The notes under the pieces: generated by a model
The model's database searches: none
What the model saw: the letters and a program-made list of their open reading frames with translations, nothing else
Told to the model about the DNA's origin: nothing
Made by a program: the position numbers and the translations under genes
Shown: piece by piece, positions 1 to 9,821 of the stretch
Numbering within the stretch: position 1 is the first letter of the stretch
How the letters are laid out: each line of letters opens with the position of its first letter
Assembly: GCA_003250975.1 (NCBI GenBank)
Contig: QKIY01000040.1
Location: 40,622-104,621 of the forward strand
Origin: Gammaproteobacteria bacterium
GTDB taxonomy: Bacteria > Pseudomonadota > Gammaproteobacteria > Eutrophobiales > Eutrophobiaceae
Direction: 5' to 3'
DNA: 64,000 bases

Positions 1-687
1 TCTTTCTCTGTAAATAAAGGTGAGGTACTCGGCTTTCTAGGGCCGAACGGTGCCGGCAAGTCCACCACCATGAAGATGATAACAGGCTTCCTGGAGCCCA
101 CTTCGGGGAACATTTCAGTAGCCGGTTATGATATTGAAGTAAACCCGATAGAGGCCAAGGAGAAGATCGGTTATTTGCCGGAGGGCGCGCCCCTGTATGG
201 TGAGATGACTGTGCTGTCGTTTCTCAATTTCATTGCCGATATCCGCAAGATGCACGGGCAATATCGTAACCGTCGAATTGAGGAAGTCATTCAAAAGATA
301 CACCTTGATACAGTTCGCGATCAGACCCTGGAAACACTGTCTAAGGGTTACAAGCGTCGTGTCGGTGTAGCGCACGCCCTGCTCCATGACCCGGAAGTCC
401 TTATCATGGACGAGCCAACAGACGGCCTGGACCCGAACCAGAAACACGAGGTACGGACCCTGATCCATGATATGGCAAAGGAGAAAGCCATCATCATATC
501 CACGCACATCCTTGAAGAAGTCGATGCCGTCTGTACCCGCGCCATTATTATCGCCTCAGGGCAGTTATTATTCGATGGTACACCACAGACCCTGCTGGAA
601 ATGTCGCCCAGCGGCAAGCTGGAAGACGTCTTTCGTGATATCACAACACGATTCTATGAAGAAAAAGGGATGGCCACCCACTCATGA
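1..687 (+). CDS. ABC transporter ATP-binding protein, GldA-like (5' partial)
   Basis: The gene is cut by the left edge: the frame is open from base 1, and the visible part begins just before the Walker A motif GPNGAGKST. Further on are an LSKGYKRR signature segment in place of the usual LSGGQ, the Walker B motif VLIMDEPTDGLDP and a switch histidine in ISTHILEEV. It should power the membrane permease encoded next, whose ATG overlaps this stop codon (ATGA). The arrangement ATPase, permease, GldG-like protein, DUF4340 protein matches gliding-type auxiliary ABC systems found in many non-gliding Proteobacteria. The transported substrate is unknown. Confidence 0.9.
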   Translation, partial: SFSVNKGEVLGFLGPNGAGKSTTMKMITGFLEPTSGNISVAGYDIEVNPIEAKEKIGYLPEGAPLYGEMTVLSFLNFIADIRKMHGQYRNRRIEEVIQKIHLDTVRDQTLETLSKGYKRRVGVAHALLHDPEVLIMDEPTDGLDPNQKHEVRTLIHDMAKEKAIIISTHILEEVDAVCTRAIIIASGQLLFDGTPQTLLEMSPSGKLEDVFRDITTRFYEEKGMATHS

Positions 688-1418
688 GCAATATCAAGGC
701 AATCTTCAAGCGTGACTTCTCCAGCTACTTCGCTACGCCCGTAGCCTATGTCTTTATTGTTATCTTTCTATTCCTGATGGGTGTCTTCACCTTTTACTTG
801 GGTGGCTTTTACGAACGCAACCAGGCGGACCTTGAACCGTTCTTCCGTTTCCATCCCTGGTTATACCTGTTTCTGATGCCGGCTATTTCCATGCGATTAT
901 GGTCGGAAGAACGAAAAAGCGGCACGATTGAACTGCTCATGACGCTGCCCATACCGACCTGGCATGCCGTAATTGGAAAGTTTCTGGCGGCGTGGGCCTT
1001 CACTGTAGTGGCCATCATCCTGACCTTCCCCATGTGGATAACAGTCAACTATCTGGGTTCGCCGGATAATACAGTGATCCTCGCCAGTTATATCGGCAGC
1101 CTGTTGATGGCCGGTGGCTTTCTCGCCATCGGATCATGTATCTCTGCATTAACAAAAAACCAGGTGATCGCCTTTGTCATCAGCGTGGTCATTTGTTTCC
1201 TGTTCCTGCTTAGCGGCTTTCCACTGGTACTCGATTTTTTCAGGGGCTGGACCCCGCAGGCAGTGGTTAATGCCATTGCCTCGTTCAGTTTCCTGACACA
1301 TTTTGAATCCATCAAGAAAGGCGTCATAGATATCCGTGACCTGATCTATTTTCTGGCATTAATCTGTTTCTGGTTGTATGCCAACGTTGTCGTGATTGAG
1401 GCAAAAAAAGCGAGTTAG
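684..1418 (+). CDS. ABC-2 type permease, GldF-like
   Basis: A 244-residue integral membrane protein with about six hydrophobic segments. It has the ABC-2 permease features: a first helix after the N-terminal KRDFSSYFATPVAY stretch, and the SEERKSGTIELLMTLPI coupling region that is typical of the family. The start codon overlaps the stop of the ATPase gene by four bases, so the two are translationally coupled and probably form one exporter or membrane-remodelling complex. The substrate cannot be read from the sequence. Confidence 0.88.
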   Translation: MSNIKAIFKRDFSSYFATPVAYVFIVIFLFLMGVFTFYLGGFYERNQADLEPFFRFHPWLYLFLMPAISMRLWSEERKSGTIELLMTLPIPTWHAVIGKFLAAWAFTVVAIILTFPMWITVNYLGSPDNTVILASYIGSLLMAGGFLAIGSCISALTKNQVIAFVISVVICFLFLLSGFPLVLDFFRGWTPQAVVNAIASFSFLTHFESIKKGVIDIRDLIYFLALICFWLYANVVVIEAKKAS

Positions 1419-1426
1419 CAACTGTT

Positions 1427-3307
1427 ATGATGAAAAAGAACATTATTTCGGGTTCGGGGCTACTGCTGGCAGCGGCATTGTTTGTCGCTCTGATTATCCT
1501 GGTTAACGCCACGCTGACTAACTGGCGTCTGGACCTGACAGAAAACAAGCTGTTTACCCTATCCGAAGGAACGGTGAATATTATCACCAGCCTCGAAGAA
1601 CCTGTTGTCCTTGACTATTACTTTTCACAGAAGCAGCTAACGGGACTGCCCTCTTTAAGTAATTACGGCGTTCGCATCCGCGACATGCTTCTGGAAATTG
1701 CAGCCCACTCGGACGGCAAGATTATACTGAATGTGATCGATGCCGAACCCTTTTCGGAAGAGGAAGACCAGGCAGTTGCTGGCGGGCTCCAGGGAGTCCC
1801 GGTGAATAACGCCGGAGACCGTGCCTATCTTGGCCTGGTGGGTACTAATTCAACCGATGACGAACGTGTCATCCCCTTCTTTCAAGCAGACAGGGAAGCA
1901 GCACTGGAATATGACATTACCAAACTGATCTATAACCTGGCACACCCCAAGAAACGTGTGGTGGCGATCCTGAACAGCTCCCTGCCTGTCTTCGGCGACG
2001 TAGATGATCCCAATATCGGTCCCTGGACGATCATAAGCACCTTGGATGAATTTTTTGAGGTCCGCAACCTGGGCGAGAATGTCACTAGCATCGATCCTGA
2101 TGTAGATGTGCTGATGGTCATTCATCCCAAGAACCTTAAACTGAAAACCCGCTTCGCAATTGATCAGTATGTGCTAAACGGCGGCAAGGCCATGGTCTTT
2201 GTCGACCCACTGGCTGAATCCGATCGAACACCGCCTGACCCGGCCCGGCCTAGTACGATGCCTGACTTCGATTCCGAACTACCAGGACTGCTGAAACAGT
2301 GGGGCGTGGAAATTCCGACCGAAAAGGTGGCCGGTGATATCAATGCCGCCATGCACGTGCAAACCAGAGGCCAGCGTGGCCCACGCGAGATCGCATACCT
2401 GCCGTGGCTGAGGCTTGCCAGGGAAAGTTTCAATAGTGATGACTTCGCAACCAGTGAACTCAGCGTGGTGCACATGGGCACATCGGGCATCATCAGGACA
2501 CTGGATGATGCCACCACGCGGGTTACGCCACTGATCGAGACCACCATGCAATCCATGGTCCTGGATCGCGATTTTCTGATTATCCAGCGCGACCCCAGCG
2601 TTATTCTCGATAACTTCAAATCGGAAGAAAAGAAACAGGTACTTGCCGTACGTATTCAGGGTCTTGCAAAAACGGCCTTCCCTAACGGTATTAGTGGCGA
2701 TAAGGATTACGATGAAGACAAGGACGGAGCTGATACACTCAAGAACAGCCAGATAAAGGAAGGCGAGATCAATGTCATCGTAGTAGCGGATACCGATATT
2801 CTCACGGACCTGTTCTGGATCCGGACCCGCTCCTACTTCGGCATGGACCTGCCACAACCGATCGCGGATAACGGTAACTTCATCGTTAATTCTATTGACA
2901 ACCTGTCAGGCAGCAATGACCTCATAAGCTTGAGGAGCCGTGGTGAATTCACGCGCCCCTTTGAACGTGTTGAAGCCATACGTCGTGATGCTGAACTGAA
3001 ATTTCGTGAACATGAACAAGAATTGCAGGCAAAATTGCAGGAAGCAGAGCAAAAACTCCAGGCCCTACAGCAGGAACAAGGCAATGATGCTAATATGATC
3101 CTGACGCCCGAACAAAATGCGGAAATGGAGAAACTGCGGGATATCCGGCTGCAAACCCGAAAGGAATTACGTGCCGTTCAGCATGAACTGAAAAAGAATA
3201 TCGAGGGACTGGGTAGTAAATTACGCATAATCAATATTGGCCTCATTCCCCTGTTGATTACACTGATAGCCCTGGGAACCGGAATCTATCGAGTAAACAG
3301 ATATTAG
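1427..3307 (+). CDS. GldG-like ABC transporter auxiliary protein
   Basis: A 626-residue protein anchored by an N-terminal membrane segment (about residues 10-28) and a C-terminal one (about 603-621), with a large periplasmic part between. Before the last helix lies a charged coiled coil (about residues 520-595, rich in Glu, Gln, Lys and Leu heptads). This is the layout of GldG/ABC_transp_aux proteins that sit beside GldA and GldF homologues. It starts 8 bases after the permease gene and is followed after 19 bases by the DUF4340 gene. The family's role outside Bacteroidetes gliding is not established. Confidence 0.85.
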   Translation: MMKKNIISGSGLLLAAALFVALIILVNATLTNWRLDLTENKLFTLSEGTVNIITSLEEPVVLDYYFSQKQLTGLPSLSNYGVRIRDMLLEIAAHSDGKIILNVIDAEPFSEEEDQAVAGGLQGVPVNNAGDRAYLGLVGTNSTDDERVIPFFQADREAALEYDITKLIYNLAHPKKRVVAILNSSLPVFGDVDDPNIGPWTIISTLDEFFEVRNLGENVTSIDPDVDVLMVIHPKNLKLKTRFAIDQYVLNGGKAMVFVDPLAESDRTPPDPARPSTMPDFDSELPGLLKQWGVEIPTEKVAGDINAAMHVQTRGQRGPREIAYLPWLRLARESFNSDDFATSELSVVHMGTSGIIRTLDDATTRVTPLIETTMQSMVLDRDFLIIQRDPSVILDNFKSEEKKQVLAVRIQGLAKTAFPNGISGDKDYDEDKDGADTLKNSQIKEGEINVIVVADTDILTDLFWIRTRSYFGMDLPQPIADNGNFIVNSIDNLSGSNDLISLRSRGEFTRPFERVEAIRRDAELKFREHEQELQAKLQEAEQKLQALQQEQGNDANMILTPEQNAEMEKLRDIRLQTRKELRAVQHELKKNIEGLGSKLRIINIGLIPLLITLIALGTGIYRVNRY

Positions 3308-3326
3308 TAGCCTCTTACGTGCCGGT

Positions 3327-4385
3327 ATGAAAAACAAAAACCTTCTCATACTCTGTGCCATAACCCTGCTGGTCATTCTGGCCGCAGTAATCAGCAGCAA
3401 ATTACACGCACCCAGTAAATCGGTTGAAAAGGTCAAACTTTTCCCGGAGCTAGCTAATCGTATTAACGATGTTTCACGCGTCATCGTTCAAGGGAATGCT
3501 CACACAGTCAGCCTGCAGAAAAAAGATAATCAATGGTATCTCAGCAGTGCCGATGATTATCCTGCTTCCTTTGAAAAAGTCAGACAGACAGTTATTAATA
3601 TATCGCTGTTCAGACTTGAAGAGGAAAAGACAGACAATCCTGAGTTCTATGCACGTCTTGGAGTGGAGGACCCGGACAAAGAGGGCGCAAGCTCACTGCT
3701 GGTCACCCTGAGTGATCCGGCCAATGGGACACTGGCTTCCATCATCGTAGGCAATAAACGGCAGTCATCAAGTAACAGGCCTGGTTTGTATGTACGTAAA
3801 CAAAACGAGTCCAGATCACTGCTGGTGGAAGGGATGCTGGAAGTGAGTGATGACGATGCCGACTGGTTTGACCGCCAGTTATTTGATATACCTGCGGAAG
3901 AAATCAAAAACGTCACCATACAGTATGCGGACGGCATTTCTTTCAAAATATTCAGGAATGCCAGGGGACAGATTGATTTCGATATTCGCGGCAGGGACAA
4001 AGTGCCATCGGCATCAAAGATCGTCGTAAACCGGATTGCCACGGGCCTGGAGGAAATGCGTGCCGATGGTGTCCGGGCGGCCGAAAATTTCAACTTTATC
4101 CCAGAAGAAACTGTCAAGACAACGGCAATAACATTTGATGGACTGGTAATCGAATCCCGACTCGCAAAAACAGATGAAGGAACATTCGGACAATTTACAG
4201 CCCGCTTTGACGAATCCGCCAACAGTGAGCCGGAAGATGACGGGAAAGATGTCAGCGCCGGGGTTCGGGATTATGCCCAAAACCTGAATGACAAGCTATC
4301 TGGCTGGGTCTACAGGATCCCTGAGTTCAAATACGAGGCGCTAACAACCAATATTGATGACTTGATGAGATTCCCGGGCAACTGA
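3327..4385 (+). CDS. DUF4340 domain-containing membrane-anchored protein
   Basis: A 352-residue protein with one N-terminal membrane helix (about residues 5-22) and a soluble, probably periplasmic remainder made of repeated beta-rich modules. The sequence and the position straight after a GldG-like gene fit the DUF4340 family, which accompanies these ABC systems. It is the last gene of the operon; an 78-base gap then separates it from glyQ. No catalytic motif is visible, so a scaffold or partner role for the ABC complex is inference from context. Confidence 0.8.
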   Translation: MKNKNLLILCAITLLVILAAVISSKLHAPSKSVEKVKLFPELANRINDVSRVIVQGNAHTVSLQKKDNQWYLSSADDYPASFEKVRQTVINISLFRLEEEKTDNPEFYARLGVEDPDKEGASSLLVTLSDPANGTLASIIVGNKRQSSSNRPGLYVRKQNESRSLLVEGMLEVSDDDADWFDRQLFDIPAEEIKNVTIQYADGISFKIFRNARGQIDFDIRGRDKVPSASKIVVNRIATGLEEMRADGVRAAENFNFIPEETVKTTAITFDGLVIESRLAKTDEGTFGQFTARFDESANSEPEDDGKDVSAGVRDYAQNLNDKLSGWVYRIPEFKYEALTTNIDDLMRFPGN

Positions 4386-4463
4386 CAGCCCCGGAAGATC
4401 ACATACACATCATTTCACTATCAAGATATACTCTGCCGCATTGTACCTGTATAGGAAAACTCC

Positions 4464-5381
4464 GTGGCTGATACCGTTCATCAAAAACCGGCAACCTTCC
4501 AGGATCTGATCTTTAAACTACAAACCTTCTGGTCCGGGCAAGGATGTATCATTGAGCAACCCTATGACATGGAGATGGGTGCCGGCACGTTTCATCCCTC
4601 CACCTTCCTGCGCGCCATTGGTCCGGAACCCTGGCATGCTGCCTATGTACAGCCTTCAAGGCGGCCGACCGACGGGCGTTACGGTGAAAACCCGAACAGG
4701 CTGCAGCATTACTATCAGTTCCAGGTCCTGTTGAAGCCGTCACCGGATGATATACAGACGATTTATCTCGATTCCCTGATCAGCCTGGGTATCGATCCAC
4801 TGGTGCATGATATCCGCTTTGTCGAAGACAACTGGGAGTCCCCCACCCTCGGGGCCTGGGGCCTGGGCTGGGAGGTCTGGCTCAACGGCATGGAGATTAC
4901 CCAGTTTACCTATTTCCAGCAGGTCGGCGGCCTGGATTGCAAACCGGTTGCCGGTGAAATGACCTATGGTCTGGAACGGATCGCTATGTACCTGCAGGAC
5001 GTGGACAGTGTCTTTGATCTGGTCTGGGCAAACACTCCGGAAGGACCAATTACTTATGGTGATATCAATCTGCAGAGCGAGGTAGAGATGTCAGCTTATA
5101 ACTTTGATCATGCTGATACTGCATCACTGACTACCTGGTTCGATACCTGCGAACGAGAATGTAAAAAATTACTGGAACTGGAATTACCATTACCGGCTTA
5201 TGAACTGGTATTAAAGGCATCTCATTCATTTAATCTGCTTGATGCCCGGCACGCCATCTCTGTCACCGAGAGGCAACGCTATATCCTGCGTGTCAGAGAT
5301 CTCGCCCGCTCAGTCGCCGAGGCCTATTACAAGAAGCGCGAAGCACTGGGCTTCCCCATGCTTAAAATGAAACAAAAGTAG
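4464..5381 (+). CDS. glyQ: Glycine--tRNA ligase alpha subunit
   Basis: A 305-residue alpha subunit of the bacterial alpha2beta2 glycyl-tRNA synthetase, which charges tRNA-Gly. The sequence opens with [24 protein letters not shown] and contains [20 protein letters not shown] and the [15 protein letters not shown] motif 2 region, all characteristic of GlyQ. The start is GTG at 4464, preceded by AGGAAA at a good distance; no ATG nearby gives a better start. glyS follows after three bases, as in most Proteobacteria. Confidence 0.97.
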   Translation: MADTVHQKPATFQDLIFKLQTFWSGQGCIIEQPYDMEMGAGTFHPSTFLRAIGPEPWHAAYVQPSRRPTDGRYGENPNRLQHYYQFQVLLKPSPDDIQTIYLDSLISLGIDPLVHDIRFVEDNWESPTLGAWGLGWEVWLNGMEITQFTYFQQVGGLDCKPVAGEMTYGLERIAMYLQDVDSVFDLVWANTPEGPITYGDINLQSEVEMSAYNFDHADTASLTTWFDTCERECKKLLELELPLPAYELVLKASHSFNLLDARHAISVTERQRYILRVRDLARSVAEAYYKKREALGFPMLKMKQK

Positions 5382-5384
5382 GCT

Positions 5385-7475
5385 ATGACAAAGTCTGATA
5401 ACCGCGACCTGTTAATCGAGATCGGCACCGAGGAATTACCACCGCTGGCCTTATCAAACCTGGCAAATTCCTTTGCTGAGCATATTTGGCAGGGTCTTTC
5501 AGACAAGGGTGTGTCCAGAAGCGGTGATGTATTACCCTATTACAGCCCCAGACGCCTTGCTGTCTATATTGAAAAACTTGAGACCGTGTCACACAGTAGT
5601 GGCTTTGAAAAACTGGGACCACCGATCAAGGCCGCCTACGACAAAGAAGGGAATCCGACAAACGTGGCCCTGGGTTTTGCAAAAAATTGCGGGGTTGAAA
5701 TTTCAGACCTTAAAACAATTAAGACAGACAAAGGGGAACGGCTTTATTGCAAAGGTGAAACCCCGGGGCAAGCCGTGACTGAATTACTCCCTGCAATCAT
5801 CGAACAGGCTTTAGCCCGATTACCTATCCCAAAACGCATGCGCTGGGGAGATCATGTTGCAGAATTTGTTCGGCCTGTGCACTGGACCGTAGTCCTGTTT
5901 GGCAAGGAAGTGGTTGATTGCAAGATCATGGGTATCCGATCCGGCCGCATCACATATGGCCACCGTTTTCATCACCCCGATGCCATCACACTAAAGTCCG
6001 CAAATGATTATATAAAAAGCCTACGAAAGGCCAAGGTCTGGTTAAATAATGAGGACCATGAATTGCAGGATGAGATCAGCCATCAGGTTGGGGAGGCCGC
6101 TACAAAACTCAAGGGAGAAGCCTTGAACTCTGAACCGGAATCTGAACTCGTTGCCGAGGTGGCTGCGTTAGTAGAATGGCCGTATATACTACCCGGTAGT
6201 TTTGATGAAAAGTTTCTGGAGTTACCGAGAGAATTAATTATCTCAGTGCTGGAAAAACAGCAGCGGTACTTTCCAATCCAAGACAAAAAAACCGGAAAGC
6301 TGCTTCCTTACTTTATCGCAATCAGCAATATTGAAAGCGCAGATATCGAACAGGTAAGGCACGGTAATGAGCGGGTAATTGTCCCGAGGCTGAGTGATGC
6401 CATGTTTTTCTGGGTAACTGACAAGGCCAAAACGCTGGAAAGCCGCCTGGGTAAACTAGATGGCATCATTTTTCAGAAAAAACTGGGTAGTATCGGCGAT
6501 AAAACAAGGCGTGTTACCAGTCTGGCACAGACAATTGCGGAAAAGCTGGATATTGATCAGAAACAGGTGTCACGTGCAGCATTATTATCAAAATGCGATC
6601 TGGTAACAGATCTGGTTGGTGAATTTCCTGAACTACAAGGTATCGTAGGTCGTTACCTTGCTCTTAACGACAAGGAACCCGAAGTAGTTGCACAGGCGAT
6701 CGAGGAACATTACCGGCCGCGCTTTGCCGGGGACGAGTTACCGACTACCAAGACAGGAATGGCTATCGCATTGGCCGACAAACTGGACACGCTGGCCGGG
6801 ATTTTTGGTATTGGCCAAGCGCCAACAGGTGAGAAAGATCCCTTCGCCCTGCGCCGCGCCGCGCTAGGTGTGGTTCGTATCCTGGTTGAAAAGAAACTGT
6901 CGCTTTCATTGAGCGATATTGTCAATGAGGGATTTGAAAACCATGCCGCGGATATTGGCCAAGCGAATAAAGATGTACAGACATTTATACTGGAACGCGC
7001 ACGGGGCTATTTCCTGGAGCAGGGTTATTCCGCCATTGAGGTTGAATCAGTTCTGGTTTACCGGCCAACCCGATTTGACATGATTCCACGTCAACTTGAA
7101 GCCGTACGCAATTATAATAATTTACCAGAAGCCCCCAGTCTCAGTACGGCCAACAAACGAATCAGTAATATACTCAAGAATCTCGATAAAATACCAACCG
7201 GATTTGATGAATCACTGTTCGTGGAAAACGAGGAAAAAGCCCTGGCGAAGGAATACCTGAAATTAAAGCCGAGGCTTGAATCATTATTCAAAAAACAGGA
7301 ATTTACTCCCTTGTTGCAGGAGTTGGCCGTTTTAAAAGAGCCAGTAGACGCATTCTTTGATAAAGTACTGGTCATGACAGACGATGAAACATTACGAAAT
7401 AACCGTATAGGCCTGCTCAATAATCTCCGCCTGTTGATGAATAAGGTGGCGGACCTTTCCAAGCTTGCATCATGA
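5385..7475 (+). CDS. glyS: Glycine--tRNA ligase beta subunit
   Basis: A 696-residue beta subunit of tetrameric glycyl-tRNA synthetase, the subunit that mainly binds tRNA. It begins with the family signature DLLIEIGTEELPP and has the HD-like central region and C-terminal anticodon-binding helices; the length is normal. It starts three bases after glyQ, and its stop overlaps the start of gmhB (ATGA), so glyQ-glyS-gmhB-plsC looks like one transcription unit. Confidence 0.97.
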   Translation: MTKSDNRDLLIEIGTEELPPLALSNLANSFAEHIWQGLSDKGVSRSGDVLPYYSPRRLAVYIEKLETVSHSSGFEKLGPPIKAAYDKEGNPTNVALGFAKNCGVEISDLKTIKTDKGERLYCKGETPGQAVTELLPAIIEQALARLPIPKRMRWGDHVAEFVRPVHWTVVLFGKEVVDCKIMGIRSGRITYGHRFHHPDAITLKSANDYIKSLRKAKVWLNNEDHELQDEISHQVGEAATKLKGEALNSEPESELVAEVAALVEWPYILPGSFDEKFLELPRELIISVLEKQQRYFPIQDKKTGKLLPYFIAISNIESADIEQVRHGNERVIVPRLSDAMFFWVTDKAKTLESRLGKLDGIIFQKKLGSIGDKTRRVTSLAQTIAEKLDIDQKQVSRAALLSKCDLVTDLVGEFPELQGIVGRYLALNDKEPEVVAQAIEEHYRPRFAGDELPTTKTGMAIALADKLDTLAGIFGIGQAPTGEKDPFALRRAALGVVRILVEKKLSLSLSDIVNEGFENHAADIGQANKDVQTFILERARGYFLEQGYSAIEVESVLVYRPTRFDMIPRQLEAVRNYNNLPEAPSLSTANKRISNILKNLDKIPTGFDESLFVENEEKALAKEYLKLKPRLESLFKKQEFTPLLQELAVLKEPVDAFFDKVLVMTDDETLRNNRIGLLNNLRLLMNKVADLSKLAS

Positions 7476-8008
7476 AACTGGTCATTCTCGACAGGGACGG
7501 TGTCATCAACGAAGATTCCCCTGACTTCATAAAATCCGCGGGTGAGTGGCGAGCTATCCCCGGCAGCCTGGCCGCCATTGCCAAGCTCTCACAGAACGGA
7601 TACCGAGTCGTTGTTGCCACTAACCAGTCCGGCATAGGCAAGAAGAAACTCGATATCATCAAGCTGAACGAGATTCACCAGAAGCTGCTCGATCACCTTA
7701 CCCAGTATGGCGGTAGTATCGATGCCTTCTTTTTCTGCCCTCACGAGCCCAGAGAAAAATGTGACTGCCGTAAACCCAAGACGGGATTGCTTGATAATAT
7801 CTCGAGGCGTTTACATGTATCGCTCAAGGGCGTCCCTGTTATCGGTGATAAAAAGAATGATATCGATGCCGCAATAGCCGCTGGTGCCACGCCTTATCTC
7901 GTCAAAACGGGCATGGGCGAAGACACACTGAAAAATTATGACATCCCCAAAGAGGTCCGGATTTTCGATAGGCTTGCAGATGTTGTGGATGATTTAATCC
8001 AGGGATAA
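7472..8008 (+). CDS. gmhB: D-glycero-beta-D-manno-heptose-1,7-bisphosphate 7-phosphatase
   Basis: A 178-residue HAD-family phosphatase that removes the 7-phosphate in ADP-heptose synthesis for lipopolysaccharide inner core. It has the catalytic DRDGVIN motif at the N-terminus, the ATNQSG motif, and the zinc-binding cysteine cluster CPHEPREKCDCRKP that separates GmhB from related histidinol phosphatases. The start overlaps the glyS stop by four bases. The glyS-gmhB-plsC order is common in gammaproteobacteria. Confidence 0.93.
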   Translation: MKLVILDRDGVINEDSPDFIKSAGEWRAIPGSLAAIAKLSQNGYRVVVATNQSGIGKKKLDIIKLNEIHQKLLDHLTQYGGSIDAFFFCPHEPREKCDCRKPKTGLLDNISRRLHVSLKGVPVIGDKKNDIDAAIAAGATPYLVKTGMGEDTLKNYDIPKEVRIFDRLADVVDDLIQG

Positions 8009-8013
8009 TTCCC

Positions 8014-8736
8014 ATGCAATGGTTGCGGTCATTATTGTTTTACCTGGGGCTGGGTATTTCCACCCTGATCGTTACACCTGTATGCCTTATTATCTATCCC
8101 CTGCCTTTCAATAAGCGATTTTATTTCACCTCACGCTGGGCAGTATTTAATCTCTGGTGGCTCAAGGTGATCTGCGGACTGGATTACCGTGTAACCGGGA
8201 GAGAAAACATCCCTGAAGGACCAGCGATTATCATGTGCAAACACCAATCGGCATGGGAAACCCTGGCTTTGCAGGAAATCTTTCCGCCACAGGCATGGAT
8301 TTTAAAACGCGAACTGCTATGGATCCCGGTTTACGGCTGGGGTCTGGCAAGCATGCAGCCTATCGCTATTGACCGTGGCGCAGCCATACGATCATTCCGG
8401 CAAATTGTGGAACAGGGTTGTAAACGCCTGGCACAGGGAATATGGGTCGTCGTTTTCCCTGAGGGCACACGGGTGCCGCCAGGCAAAAAAAAGAAATACT
8501 TGCCCGGTGGCGGGCTGCTCGCAGAGAAATCCGGTTACCCTGTTGTACCGGTTGCTCATAATGCAGGTTATTTCTGGCCTCGCAGGAGCCTGCTGAAAAA
8601 ACCGGGGATAATCGACATGGTCATCGGGCCTCCCATCGACACCAAGGGCAAGAGCGCGACAGAAATAACCCGGGAAGTGGAAACCTGGATTGAAGGGACT
8701 GCTGCACGTTTACCTGCACCGGTAACTGGTGCCTAG
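8014..8736 (+). CDS. plsC: 1-acyl-sn-glycerol-3-phosphate acyltransferase
   Basis: A 240-residue PlsC-family acyltransferase that makes phosphatidic acid from lysophosphatidic acid at the inner membrane. An N-terminal hydrophobic segment is followed by the acyltransferase motif KHQSAWE (HX4E form) and the FPEGTR substrate-binding motif. It begins five bases after gmhB. The HX4E variant in place of HX4D is frequent in the branch found beside gmhB, so I do not regard it as a defect. Confidence 0.9.
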   Translation: MQWLRSLLFYLGLGISTLIVTPVCLIIYPLPFNKRFYFTSRWAVFNLWWLKVICGLDYRVTGRENIPEGPAIIMCKHQSAWETLALQEIFPPQAWILKRELLWIPVYGWGLASMQPIAIDRGAAIRSFRQIVEQGCKRLAQGIWVVVFPEGTRVPPGKKKKYLPGGGLLAEKSGYPVVPVAHNAGYFWPRRSLLKKPGIIDMVIGPPIDTKGKSATEITREVETWIEGTAARLPAPVTGA

Positions 8737-8782
8737 AAAGATTACCGCTTAATATCGCTACGGGAATGAAAAGGAGATACCT

Positions 8783-9097
8783 ATGCTGTTAACTACACTG
8801 GAATATGTCCCCGGCAGGAATGTGATCAAACACCTTGGCCTGGTACAGGGCAGTACTGTCCGGGCAAAGCATGTCGGGCGTGATTTCATGGCCGGTCTCA
8901 AGAACATCTTCGGTGGCGAACTCAAAGGTTATACCGAACTCCTGAGTGAATCACGCGAGGAGGCTATCGACAGATTACGTCAACAGGCCAGCTCCATTGG
9001 TGCCAATGCCGTTCTCAATATCCGTTTCTCAACCTCGACAATTACACAGGGGGCGTCAGAGCTCTATGTGTATGGTACTGCAGTGGTACTGGAATAA
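8783..9097 (+). CDS. YbjQ/UPF0145 family protein
   Basis: A 104-residue protein of the YbjQ (heavy-metal-binding domain, DUF74) family, which forms small pentameric beta-barrel-like assemblies. Visible family features are the VPGRNVIKHLGLVQGSTV opening, a GGELKGYTELL segment and the SIGANAVLNIRFSTS core. An AAGGAG Shine-Dalgarno precedes the ATG. The next gene encodes a second, membrane-anchored member. The function is not established; metal binding was proposed for the family but no Cys or His cluster is visible here. Confidence 0.85.
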   Translation: MLLTTLEYVPGRNVIKHLGLVQGSTVRAKHVGRDFMAGLKNIFGGELKGYTELLSESREEAIDRLRQQASSIGANAVLNIRFSTSTITQGASELYVYGTAVVLE

Positions 9098-9100
9098 CTG

Positions 9101-9604
9101 ATGGCCGAAATTATTATCTTCCTTAGCTTGCTTGCCACCGGATATGTGGTCGGTACAACACTCGAAAGGCATCACTACAAATCCATCCTTAAGCGTGAGT
9201 ACGCATTGCGTAAACTGCCGCTCATAGCCAGCAAAAAGCTGCCTGATGATTTTCTTCCTTGCGAAACTTCACTGGTAACAGGTAACGTGGTAATTTCGAT
9301 CGACTACTTCAAACATTTTGTTGCCGCTCTTCGAAACATCGTTGGCGGAAGGGTATCCAGCTATGAGAGCCTGATTGATCGGGGCAGGCGTGAAGCCCTG
9401 CTGCGCATGCGTGAGGCCGCACACAATCTTGGTGCGAATTATGTCTTCAATATCAAGATGGAAACTTCCTCCATTTCAAAAGGGTATAATAATAACAGTA
9501 TTGGCTCTGTAGAAGTTCTGGCATATGGCACGGCTGTGATTATCCCTAAAGTAGAATTGCCGGTTTCTGAATCACAGGGTACCTTAAACCTCAAACCAAA
9601 ATGA
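9101..9604 (+). CDS. Membrane-anchored YbjQ/UPF0145 family protein
   Basis: A 167-residue protein with an N-terminal membrane helix (about residues 2-18) followed by a YbjQ domain (about residues 50-152) with the same FNIKMETSSIS and LAYGTAV core as the preceding gene. It starts three bases after that gene, so the two paralogues are co-transcribed and may assemble together at the membrane. A tail of about 15 residues follows the domain. The function is unknown. Confidence 0.82.
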   Translation: MAEIIIFLSLLATGYVVGTTLERHHYKSILKREYALRKLPLIASKKLPDDFLPCETSLVTGNVVISIDYFKHFVAALRNIVGGRVSSYESLIDRGRREALLRMREAAHNLGANYVFNIKMETSSISKGYNNNSIGSVEVLAYGTAVIIPKVELPVSESQGTLNLKPK

Positions 9605-9631
9605 TATAAACCAAACGGGTGGGATCTTAAA

Positions 9632-9793
9632 ATGACTTTGGGCAAATACCTGGCATTAGGCATGCTGATTGGCGGTGGAATGATCATCCGTGCACTAAGC
9701 ACACCGGCGATAAACCCCTACTGGTTATCTGCTGGAATTATCTTAACCGTTGTCGCTCTGGGATTGTTTATCAGGGAATTACTCCGGCTCTGA
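9632..9793 (+). CDS. Small two-helix membrane protein
   Basis: A 53-residue open frame lying between the second YbjQ gene and the M48 protease gene, all on the plus strand with gaps of 27 and 28 bases. The product begins MTLGKYLALGMLIGGGMII and has two hydrophobic stretches (about residues 6-20 and 31-48) separated by a short polar loop with NPYW, ending in basic residues. That pattern is typical of a genuine small membrane protein. I do not recognise a family. Confidence 0.55.
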   Translation: MTLGKYLALGMLIGGGMIIRALSTPAINPYWLSAGIILTVVALGLFIRELLRL

Positions 9794-9821
9794 CAACGGA
9801 ACTGCTCATCAAACATACATA

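Noticed and set aside
8369-8596. 75-residue plus-strand frame inside plsC
   Set aside because: It is an alternate-frame shadow of a well-supported acyltransferase gene.
9750-9821. Upstream TTG start for the M48 protease
   Set aside because: It lies within the small membrane protein gene and adds 24 residues without a ribosome binding site; ATG 9822 begins a typical N-terminus.
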